A model generated the notes under the pieces. That model made no database searches. It saw nothing but the letters and a program-made list of their open reading frames with translations, and was not told the DNA's origin. The position numbers were made by a program, and so were the translations under genes. From Pseudomonas fluorescens (GTDB taxonomy: Bacteria > Pseudomonadota > Gammaproteobacteria > Pseudomonadales > Pseudomonadaceae), in NCBI RefSeq assembly GCF_000802965.1, contig NZ_JSAK01000007.1, positions 1 to 64,000 of the forward strand: a DNA stretch of 64,000 nt. The letters run 5' to 3'. This document shows, in pieces, positions 25,805 through 35,500 of this stretch. Position 1 is the first letter of the stretch, and every line of letters starts with the position of its first letter.

Positions 25805-27537
25805 GAAACCCTCAACATTATAGTACCGCAGTTGTTATTAGCTGGACCCATTGCCTTCCAACTGCCGAAGTTTGGAGTGCCATAGTTCTGGCTCTCAGCA
25901 TCGGTGTAGGCGACCTGGTTACCACCGAAATAAGTACCCGCGCCATAGTTAGTACCGGTGATGTTTTTCATAAAGGCATACGCACCCACACCAAGAGGGG
26001 CAGTCTCGGAAACCTTGGTGATTACATTGCCGATTTGCATGTAATTGGCCACCAAGAAGTTACTTAGGTAACCTCCCCATACAGCACCGCTCACATTCCC
26101 ATCGTTTTGGTAGACGGATGCTCCGGCCCAAAGGTGGGTTCTGGCGGCGCAGGTTCCATCAGCTAGAATGCGGAAGTTGCTAGCGTTCCCCCCGTTATCA
26201 AAATACAGGGTGGTATCATTGACCTTCATGGTCATAGAACCACGCCAGGCATTCCCAGCCGCGTTAATAGTCCCGATACTGGTCACGCCGTCCGTGATGG
26301 CAGCTATGTTGCTGCCGTAACAAGATATGTTAGTGCCACTAAGTGCGCCTTGTGCAGAGATATTACCGAGCGCACTGATATTAACCGCAGCGCTAAGACT
26401 AGCCAGAGTAAGGTTGGCATACGCTGCTAAACCTTGGTTGTACAGCCTGAATTCGTTAGCAGCCCTTAACTGAAGACTACCTGCGTACCCGCCCGGTTGA
26501 TGGAATCCAAGCGTAGGAAACACCGTGTTAGCGGCGCCGTTCCCTTGAATTTCTACCCCTCCAGTAGAGAAGTCGTTTCCTGAACCTGTCCCGATTATGT
26601 GGTTGGCGGAGATACCACCAGACACGTCACGACTTACTATCGTATTTGGGGTAGCAACGTAAACCGCTGTAATCCTCGCCGAGTTGGCCAAGCTATTGAG
26701 CTGCCCTTGGACCTTTGCAAACGCACCCATTACCGTGTCAGTCGCTGCCACCGCCGTGTTGGTCCCGACCAGATAACCAGCAAGCACCGTCCCGCGGACA
26801 TTAGTCGCAAAGTTACTGGCTACATCGCTGATCTGGCTCTGTAGCTTGCCCAGACTGGAGAGCACAGTGTCCGTTGCTGTGATGACCGCGTTAGTAGCCG
26901 TCGAAAGGCCGGTCAGCGTGATCGCACGTACGTCTGTTGGTAGGTCGCGCCAGGTCTTGGTGCCGGCATAGAACTTGTTCACCGTGTCCGCCACAACGGT
27001 CGGCTCTTTGCCGGCCAGTGCGTTGGTCACAGTGGCCGCGAAATTCGGGTCATTGCCCATGGCCGCGGCCAGTTCATTCAGCGTGTCCAGCGCCCCCGGT
27101 GCTGAGGCAATCAGGTTGGCAATCGCCGCCTGGACAAACGCTGTATTCGATGCCTGCTGGGAGTTGGTACCCAGTGCCGCTGTCGGCACCGTTGGAATCC
27201 CCGAGAACGCGGGACTAGCCAGATTGGCTTTACTGTCCAGCTGCGCCTGAAGATCACCCGCCGTCAGCGCCTGATAGCAGAAGGCAACGCCGGACCATGC
27301 CACCGCCGCGGTGCCTTCTTGCCCGCGCGTAACGCCGGTCAGTTGAAGGCCAGCGCGCGCGGTGTAACGGATGATCTCGACCTGACTCGGTTTGGTCGGG
27401 CTGTCGGCCAGGATCAGCACACCACCAGTAGTCGGTGGCAACTGAAACGGCGCTACTGCGGCAAGCACCGTGATCTCGGTGGCGGCCGCACTCAATGGCA
27501 GCGTCAGCTGGCACTGGACGAAGTTTGCATAGCTCAT
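25801..27537 (-). CDS. Tail fibre protein
   Basis: A 578-residue fibre from the ATG at 27537 (ATGA overlap with the upstream stop). Residues 100-150 carry the phage-tail repeat style ASPAFSGIPTVPTAALGTN then QQASNTAFVQAAI, typical of Pseudomonas and enterobacterial fibres. The middle has repeated VLSSLGKLQSQISD / VMGAFAKVQGQLN trimer-forming segments. The distal half is Gly/Asn-rich and ends in GSWKAMGPANNNCGTIMLRV. The DNA of the distal half is visibly less GC-rich than the proximal half, as expected for an exchanged receptor-binding tip. Confidence 0.88.
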   Translation of the reverse strand: MSYANFVQCQLTLPLSAAATEITVLAAVAPFQLPPTTGGVLILADSPTKPSQVEIIRYTARAGLQLTGVTRGQEGTAAVAWSGVAFCYQALTAGDLQAQLDSKANLASPAFSGIPTVPTAALGTNSQQASNTAFVQAAIANLIASAPGALDTLNELAAAMGNDPNFAATVTNALAGKEPTVVADTVNKFYAGTKTWRDLPTDVRAITLTGLSTATNAVITATDTVLSSLGKLQSQISDVASNFATNVRGTVLAGYLVGTNTAVAATDTVMGAFAKVQGQLNSLANSARITAVYVATPNTIVSRDVSGGISANHIIGTGSGNDFSTGGVEIQGNGAANTVFPTLGFHQPGGYAGSLQLRAANEFRLYNQGLAAYANLTLASLSAAVNISALGNISAQGALSGTNISCYGSNIAAITDGVTSIGTINAAGNAWRGSMTMKVNDTTLYFDNGGNASNFRILADGTCAARTHLWAGASVYQNDGNVSGAVWGGYLSNFLVANYMQIGNVITKVSETAPLGVGAYAFMKNITGTNYGAGTYFGGNQVAYTDAESQNYGTPNFGSWKAMGPANNNCGTIMLRVS

Positions 27538-27851
27538 TTGTCGCGCACCTTCACTTTGAATTCGACTTCTTTTTGGCGGTCTTGCTCGGTCACCACCACG
27601 CAGGTCACGATGTAATCCACATACTCGGTGCCCCCTCCAAGCCAAAGCTTGAAGCGCACCGGCTGATCCCCGAACAGGGTGTAATTCGGATGGGGGATCG
27701 GTCCGAGGATCAGTGTCGGAACGGGCTCGCTGGTGCTGCGGATCGTAATGTCCACCCGCTGGATGTCGTCGCCGGGTACATCGCTAAACCACGCCGCCAT
27801 GTCCACGTCGTAGTCGAGGACATCGTTCGGCTGTTTGGTAAATGTCGTCAC
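27534..27851 (-). CDS. Small structural protein upstream of the tail fibre
   Basis: A 105-residue protein starting at GTG 27851 with AGGA upstream. It is beta-rich and close to phage proteins that open with TKQPNDVLDYDVDMAAWF and end with VVVTEQDRQKEVEFKVKVRD. Its stop overlaps the fibre ATG. Possible fibre connector; function unknown. Confidence 0.65.
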   Translation of the reverse strand: MTTFTKQPNDVLDYDVDMAAWFSDVPGDDIQRVDITIRSTSEPVPTLILGPIPHPNYTLFGDQPVRFKLWLGGGTEYVDYIVTCVVVTEQDRQKEVEFKVKVRDK

Positions 27852-27860
27852 GGGGTGTCC

Positions 27861-29108
27861 TCATGCGGCTAGCAGCCGCACCTCCGAAGAAATGATTACA
27901 AGCCGCGAGAACGGGCCTTCGTAGTGGGTCCGGCTGAGCGGCGCAGGACCGACCTCATTAACCAGGTTGAATCCCGATGCCGTCGCGGTGCCAAGTACCG
28001 AACCGCCACCAACACGATTTCGGACGGCCTCCGTGTCGACTGCCCGCCCCGTTGCTATCAGGGCCGCGCTGATGCGGATCTCAGCGAGTGTCTGTACTGC
28101 GGTGGCCTTGGCCATAGCTGCTGACTGCGCCCCGAAGGTATGCCGCGCATCCGCCCGCACCTTCGCGGAAGCCGATGCACTGCCACGTACATTCGCGCTC
28201 AATTTGCACTTGCCCGTCGCAGTAGCTTTCGTCTGCCCCGGGGCACCGGTGACACCGGTCGCAATCACGAGGCCGTCGCCAACCAGGACCGCTTTTGGCG
28301 TGGCCGCACCCTTGCCACCGAACTGCTGCAACGCATAGCCCGAGGCCTGTGCTGCGCAATGCAGGGTTTGCAGTTGGTAAACGGTGGTGGTGCTGACCTT
28401 GGCGGTGGCCAAGCACACTGTGTTGCCTACCGCCTCGAACTCGCGAACGCCGGCGCGGGTAATTGCAGCGTCACCAAACAACGCGGCTGTGGCCGCACCG
28501 TAGCCTTGTGCGCCCGCCGTGCGGAGAACGAAGCCGGTGACTTCCGCGGTGGCCAAACCGGAGCTCTTGGCACCGATGAACGCCGTCGCCGTTGCTACAC
28601 CAGCAGCGGATGCCAAGGTGTCGCCGACGCCGACGTGGTATGTCGTGCCCACGCCTTTGGCAATCGCCCGCGCCGGAACACCATAGGCCAGTTGGTATAC
28701 AAAGCCTTCGCCCTCGCCGGTCGCGTAGGACCACGCGGCCAAAGGCCGCGCCCGGGTCTTGCGATAAGCAACAGCGACTGGAGTGAGGTACGCATGCGCT
28801 TCACCGGCGGCGAAGTAATCTGCCTTCGCATAGCCTGCAATCGAGGCAACTGCGGTGCCAAGCGCGGAACGTGCAAAGAAGCTGACATGCGCCCGACCAG
28901 TGACCGTGGCTTTCGCCGCTGCCACTTTCGCCGGTGGTACCACTGTCTTGAATGCGAGGGTAGAGCTCGTGGCACGGGCAATCGCCGCACCACTGAAAAT
29001 CTTGCGAACCTCCGGGACAGCCGACGCTTGCGCGACGCACGCAGCGACGCCCGAGACCATAATCAGTCCCGAGAGTACGCCACCAAATAACGACCGCCCG
29101 AAGACCAC
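27861..29108 (-). CDS. Alanine-rich repetitive virion protein
   Basis: A 415-residue protein read from GTG 29108; the ATG at 29060, after GGGACTGATT, is an alternative start. About a quarter is Ala, arranged as repeated short ATAxGxA units (for example ATATAFIGAKSSGLATAEVT). The sequence could fold as a beta-solenoid or fibrous head/tail appendage. The first 30 residues are hydrophobic. Downstream it ends 10 bases before the 105-residue gene. I recognise no characterised homologue. Confidence 0.6.
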   Translation of the reverse strand: MVFGRSLFGGVLSGLIMVSGVAACVAQASAVPEVRKIFSGAAIARATSSTLAFKTVVPPAKVAAAKATVTGRAHVSFFARSALGTAVASIAGYAKADYFAAGEAHAYLTPVAVAYRKTRARPLAAWSYATGEGEGFVYQLAYGVPARAIAKGVGTTYHVGVGDTLASAAGVATATAFIGAKSSGLATAEVTGFVLRTAGAQGYGAATAALFGDAAITRAGVREFEAVGNTVCLATAKVSTTTVYQLQTLHCAAQASGYALQQFGGKGAATPKAVLVGDGLVIATGVTGAPGQTKATATGKCKLSANVRGSASASAKVRADARHTFGAQSAAMAKATAVQTLAEIRISAALIATGRAVDTEAVRNRVGGGSVLGTATASGFNLVNEVGPAPLSRTHYEGPFSRLVIISSEVRLLAA

Positions 29109-29114
29109 TGCTTA

Positions 29115-29519
29115 TTAGGCCAGGGTGACGGTGAGCGAACCGACCGGGAACGACAACACGTCGGTCGGATCAAGAGTTTTCGGGTTCAGCATCGGCGCGT
29201 GATAGAGCAAGTTGCCAGAGTTCTGCGCGTCGAAAATACCCCAATGGGTGATGTTGACCTGCACGTCGACAATCGGTGGGAACACCAGGTTACGAGTATT
29301 GCTGGTCGCGCCGTTCGACGGTGCAGTAAAGCCATCCGACACCACAGTAGTGTGCGCGCGTTGGCGGACATACGAGCTGTCGTTCAGTTCGGCGCCGGTA
29401 CCAGCATCGGTTGGGTCAGATTTGAACAACGCCACGTAGACGCTGCCGCCGGTGTAAGTGCCGCCGCGCAGGGTGGCACTGACCAAAGTGTTTTCGAGGT
29501 AATCAGAAAAAGCCGACAT
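29115..29519 (-). CDS. Phage structural protein, fibre/decoration type
   Basis: A 134-residue protein from the ATG at 29519, with GGAG eight bases upstream. The pattern SAFSDYLENTLVSATLRGG, VYVALFKSDPTDAGTGAEL and VNITHWGIFDA belongs to a widespread phage structural family, often annotated as tail fibre or decoration protein. It is first in its unit, 40 bases after a phage operator-promoter. Confidence 0.75.
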   Translation of the reverse strand: MSAFSDYLENTLVSATLRGGTYTGGSVYVALFKSDPTDAGTGAELNDSSYVRQRAHTTVVSDGFTAPSNGATSNTRNLVFPPIVDVQVNITHWGIFDAQNSGNLLYHAPMLNPKTLDPTDVLSFPVGSLTVTLA

Positions 29520-29558
29520 CGCGCACTCCAAGTAAAGGAAGGCGCGACCGTGCGCATA

Positions 29559-29587
29559 TTAATAGCAGTGCGTTTATTTTAGCTCAT
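29559..29587 (-). promoter_or_regulatory. Phage operator-promoter for the 29.5 kb unit
   Basis: Minus strand: AAAATAAACGCACTGC directly followed by TATTAA. The central base of the dyad is C instead of A or T. The -35 is poor (ATGAGC). It begins just below the stop of the giant gene and lies 40 bases from the next ATG. Confidence 0.6.
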
Positions 29588-32500
29588 TTGAGCGCCCCAA
29601 ACAGCGTTTTGTTTTGGCTCCAGATCGGGATCATCTGGCGCAATTTCTCACCGTCATCCTGCGCGCCGAACAGCATGTCCACTTTGCCCGCCACCGGAGA
29701 AATCGAGCCCCAGATACTCATGCCCCATTCCTGCTGCTGACGCAGGTTGCTCAAAAATTCCAATGGCCCAAGGCCGCCGGCGCGGCTGAAAGTCGCACTC
29801 AGGTATTCGAGACTGTCGGCGTATTCCTCACCGGGGCGGCCGTTGAGCCGACGCAGCCAGTCACGCAGCTCCAGCGACGCAGCGGCCAGCGGCATCACTG
29901 CAATGCCGAAGATAATCGCCGGCATGGCGATCGCCACCGCCTGCCCGAACTGCTTGGGATCGAGGTGCTTCCAACGCTGACGCATTTCGCGATACATACC
30001 GCCGAGCACGGTGTCGCCATAGGTATAAAGAAAATGCTTCAGGTGCCAGGCCATCTTCAGGTAGGGATTGTTGCCCCAGTGGGTTGCCTGAAACTTGCTC
30101 GGATTAAGGGTCGCTTCGTTAACGAACTGGTTCAGCGCCTCGCCCATCTTGGCTGCTACCGCCTGCTGATCCGGTGCCAATTCCGGACTCCAGGCCGGGC
30201 GCCCTGCTGCATCCCACGCCAGCACAGAACCGGCATCGATGTTCAACTGGTTCAGCGCTGCATTATCGTTGTTCGCTGCCGCATTCAGCAGGTAACGCAC
30301 GCCGATGCTGGTGGCCAAGGTGCGCGAGGTGCGGACGATGGCTTCGTTGCCGTTGAGGCGGAAGAACCAGCTCTGCATCTTGCTGATCGTCGAGCTCTGG
30401 TACTGCTCACCCGTCATCTGCCACATGACCTGCTCCGACGCTTCGGACAGCACAATGCCCATGTCGCGGGCCAGTTGCTTGGCCTGCCGGTAGTCACCCA
30501 CCGCATCGGCGATACCGACCTTTCCGCCGCCGCGAACCAGCGGCAGCGCCAGTTCCGGGATCGAGGCCACACCGGAGAATGCCAGCACGGTCATGCCGAC
30601 CCAGCCGGTGATGAACTCTTGGGTGTTGCGCCACCAGCTCGGCATCGACTGCCCTGCCGGGTGACGACCCAGCGCCCCATTGACCAGCGCCATGACTTCC
30701 TGGGCCGCCGGTTCACCATGATCTTTGCGCACCTCATCGAGCAACGCGTGGAACTTGGTGTTCGGGCCGAACTTGGGCCGCACCTTACCGTCCACCGACT
30801 CGAACTCGCCCGCCACCGGGCCGCCGAACACAGACTCCCACGCCGCGCGTTTGCCCACCCCGTCGACCCAGTGGAACAAGGCCGCATCGTGCTTTTTCAG
30901 CAGCCAGCCACCCTTCATCAACTGATCCAGGCCAACGGCCTCAACCAACTGGCGGGTCGTCTGGTGCACACCGACCGGCAGCCCCGGCGCGATCACGCCC
31001 TCCAGTACACCCGGGCCGTGCAGAATCCGGTCCACCATTTGCCGAACTTCAGTGGGCTCCAGCTTCAGCTTGTCCGCCAGCAATTGGCTGAACTCCGGCT
31101 GGCGATCGCCCACCATCTTGCGGTCGAAGGCCACCGGGGCAAAGTTTTGGCCCAGGTCTACCGAGCGCAGGCCGCTGCGCTTCGCTTCGGCCACCAGTGC
31201 ATCGATGACTGTGCGGATCTTCTGGCCACCCGCCGTGGTTGGCCTGCCGGTATAGGCATCTTCGAACGCCGCCTGCACCGCCAGATCGCGCTCCGCGCGC
31301 GAACCTTTGTGCTCCGAGTGCAGAGCGCCCAACAGGGCGTCGACCTGCGACATCATCCGGCCTTTAATCGCCCGGCTGCGCTGTTCCCAGCTCTGGCCAA
31401 GCACCGAAGGCGCGGCATTCGCTGGTTGGAACAACGCACGCGAAAGGGTCTCGTTGTAGCGAGCGATGCGGCTGTAGACCATGCTGAACAACGGCGCAGC
31501 CTGTGGCAATACCCCTTTCTTCCAGAACGCATTGGCCCGAGTCTTGAGCAATTGCGTCTGCGCTGTAGCTGCACGCACGTCCTGCGTACCAGAGGCATAC
31601 CGCACCACATTCCACTGTACCGAGCGGCGCGCTTCCTGGACTGTGCCACCTACCAGCGGCCCCGGCGATTTCACCGCTTCGTATTGACCTGCGAACAGGC
31701 TCTTGGCGAAATTGCGGAACGCGGGATTGGTTTCTGCCGATGTGCCGATCAGCGTGGTCCAGACTTTTTTCAGGTGCTTGAGCAGCGAAACCAACACCTG
31801 ATTGATCAGCCCGGCGTCCTCTTTGGTCAAGGTGTCGGCGTTCTCCATCACCGCCTTGGCAAATTGGTCAGCGAACCACTCGTGCTGCAAGTGCTCGTTC
31901 GCATCCACCCCCACATCTGCCTTGATCGCTGCCAACAGCTCATCGTGGTGTTCAGTTTGCAGATCGTTCCACACCGTGTCCTTCACGACGTGGCCCAGTT
32001 CGTGCGCCAGATCAGCCAACTGATGCGCGCGGGCCATCGCCCCCTGACGCTCGGCGACCACCAGGTGCGCAACGCCGTCTTGCATGAAGTAGAACGAATC
32101 GCCACTGAGTGCACTGTCGCGTACCCGGTGCGCGGCACTGTCGTCCAGGTCCAGACGGCGGATCTCGCTGTCTACCGTGGCGCCTTTGCCCAGTACCATG
32201 ACGCGCAGTTCCGGCAGCGGCACACCCACTTTGCGCAGTTGATTGATCAGGTCGCGGAAACGGGTGTCGGCCACACGATCGGGGGCCTGTTTGGCAGTGA
32301 GCACTTTCGGGCGCTCCGTCGGCGACTTGGTCGAGGCCAATGTACCGGGGGCTTTGGCTTCTGCGATCAAGGCTTCCAGTCGGGCATCCTGCATACGGTC
32401 TTCAAGATCACCGATGGCCTCATCGCCGAAGCGCGATAAAGGGCCTTGGTCGTAGACATTGAATTCAGGGTCGATGTCGTTCAGCGACGACGCACCACGC

Positions 32501-35500
32501 CCGGGAGTGTCCACGCTGTCCGGGTCCTGCTGAATGCCGGCGGTGCGCTGCCCGCCACGCAGGGTATTCTCGATGGCACGCGGGGTGGCCTCATCGCCCA
32601 GCTTGGCTGCAACGATCTGCTCATCAGTCGGTGCCTCACGCTTGGCACCGTCCGCCGCGAGTTGCGCCGATTCTTTGGCCAGTCGGGAACGCTCGCCCAG
32701 CAACGCTTTGTACTGGTTGAACGCCTCATCCACGGAGCCCTTGCCCGCTTTCAAGCGACCCAGTTGATCCACGGCGGCGCGCAGCGGCGCATTCACCTTG
32801 CGATCCGGTTTGCGGTAGTAGACCTGCCGACCCTCGGCCGTCATGTACTTTGCGCCGGTGAGCATCTGCCGCCACAAGGTGATGGCCTCACGCACCGACG
32901 GCAGGTGCATCGAGTCAGCCGCGTGGACTTCGAACTCGCTCGCCGCGTCGGCCAAGTCATCCGCCAAGGTGTCGATCTCGTTGGACAAGGTATCGAGGCG
33001 CTTCTGCACTTCGGCCTGGCGCAGCTTGGCATTGGACTCGGCACGGCGGTCGGCCAGAGCCTCACCAAAGGTCACCGCCCCGCCCGTCACCGGGTCGACG
33101 AAGATCACCAGGTCGTCCGGGATCTTGCGCACCACCGCACGCGGCGTGTCGCCCAGCGCATCGTGGGAGTTCTGTGCACCGGTCATCAGCCGCGTGATAT
33201 TTTCCAGCAGGTTGGCGGCCGCTTCCGCCGGGTTGCTCGGTGGACGCTCGCCGCCTTGGGCAAAATTGGCCAGCCCCACGGCATCGATTACCCGACCGAA
33301 CATGGTGCCGTCGAACATCGGCAGGGCCAGCAGGTTCTTGCCGGCAAAGCGCTGAGTGATGGTCTTGGCCAGCGCATTGCCGAATTCCAGCGCCTTCAGT
33401 TGCTCAGCCGATGGCAGCACGGCCAGTGTCCAACCGCGCACCGCCAAGGCCGACATACGCCCGAAGAACGTCGCATCAGATCCTGCTTGCTCGCCCAGGA
33501 TCATGCCTTCGTGTTCGTTGACCGCCACGCTGTCACCGCGTCCGGCATCGTGGCCTTTGGTGGTGGCCGTCAATTGACGCTCACCAGAGCTCTGGTCTTC
33601 GTACAGCGTTACCAGTGAAAGGTCATCCAGCGCCGTGGTGCTGGCCATACGCTGCAAGGTGTCTACCAGCCCACGGATCGCACCGTCAGGGTTGGTGGCC
33701 AAGGCCTTCATGGTCGCCTGCAAATTCTCCTGATCGGTCGCCGCGAGATCATTCTGCCGGGACAGCACAGTCAGCAGCCCACGCGCGGCACGCCCATCGG
33801 TGTTTTTCACCAGTTGCTGCATGCCCCGCGCGACATCCAGCGACTGGCCGGCGGCCTTGGTCATCAGCTCATCAGTCACGCCGGCGGCTTTTGCCACGGC
33901 ATTAATCAGCGGCCCAGCTTCCATACGCGGGTCCAACTGCACCGCCGCATTGATCAGGCCGCCCAGTTGCCGCGCCGTGCGCAAGGTACTCGACTCTTGC
34001 TCGGACAAAACCGGCACTGCCTCCGGCTCACCGGCCTTGACGATTTTGGCCAGCGCTTCCATGTACAGTGACACACCCGAAGGCCAGCCATTCTTGGCCT
34101 TATCGCTCAGTGGGGTCGCAGCCACCAACTGGAGCAGGCGAGCGTCTTCGGAATCGAGCACGGACGGATCAAACTCAACGGTGCCGACGGTCTCGTGGGT
34201 GCCCTCCTCGTCACTGTCATCCATACGGCTCTTGCCAATACCGTAAGCGGCTTTTTCTGCCACAGCGTCATGCAACAAGGACAGGAACGATTCGCGGTTT
34301 TTGCCACCGACATCGATGTCCATGTTCTTCAGCGTCTGCTCCAGCAGAACGCGCTCGCCGTTTGGTTGTTTCTCGATGGCGCTCTCGATGTGATCCCGGT
34401 TGCCGACCTCGCCCTCGGGGGTGGCAATCAACCGGCGCAGCAACGGTGTGTTGAACACGGCATCACGAATCACATCAGGCTGCGCTTTCTGTGCAGCAGC
34501 TGGTGGTGCGGAATCCAGATCCACCGCCGGGGTGGGAAGCGCTGTCGGGGTAGAGCTGCGGGTCTTAATCGCCTCGCGCAAAGCACCCAAGGCCACGCCG
34601 CCCTCGTGCTTCAGCTCGAAGGCGCGCTGGATCTTCTGCGCCTCAGTTGCTGGCAACTGATCCACGGCTTTGGCAAACGCCGCCGGGCTGCCAAACTTGT
34701 CGGTCACCAGCTCGTTGAAGCGATCGTGCAGCAGGTCGCGGCCACGGATCACACTGCGCGAGTCATAGTATTCACGGGTCAGTTCCGCCGGCGGGACATC
34801 CAGCAGCTCGGCCAGCGGTTCCAGCGAATCGAGCCGGCGCTGTTTGTTGCCGGGTACCGATGCTTTCAACCCGCCTTTGGCACGGTCGAGCACTGCCTCG
34901 CCCAAACCGGTTTTGACGTAGTGCTTGAGGTCGATGCCGAGCTCTGCCGCTTGGGCCAGATCCTCGCTCATGTCGCGCGGTGCCGCTTTGGCTTTCGCGG
35001 CCTGCTCGATCTTGCCCTCTTCGGTCCGACGCGCGATCACCTGCTCCGGAGTGGTTTCAACGATGCTGGCTTCGGGAAACTGCTGTTTGTAGCGCTCAGC
35101 AACCTGGGCGGCCATGGATTTGCCGACCAATTGCTCACCGACCACCGCGCCATCGGCGGTATGGGCCTGGACGACCACTGCCCCAGCTGGGTCGGCCATC
35201 GCCTCTGCCTTGGTCTGGGCAAACCCCAGCAGGCGCTGGTTGTCGGCTTCAGTCGGTGCCACCGGCGCAGCATCGAGCTCAGCCTGGGTATTGGCGACCT
35301 GTACATGCCCGCCATCGATGACCCGGGCCACTTTGCCCGCTTTCTGTGCCACCTGCATTGCGGCGTCGGCGTTCTCCGCCGTGAAGTGGCGCAGCTGGCC
35401 CTCGGGAATCTGCTGGATCTGCGCATGCAGGTCTTTCAGCGGCTCGGCGGCCGTAGCAGTCACATTGTCATTCGCCTGGCCGGTGTAATCCGCCGCCGAT

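Noticed and set aside
29614..32439. A 941-codon open frame on the plus strand
   Set aside because: Antisense shadow of the giant virion gene; Arg/His/Leu/Gln-rich composition typical of antisense GC-rich frames and no ribosome site.
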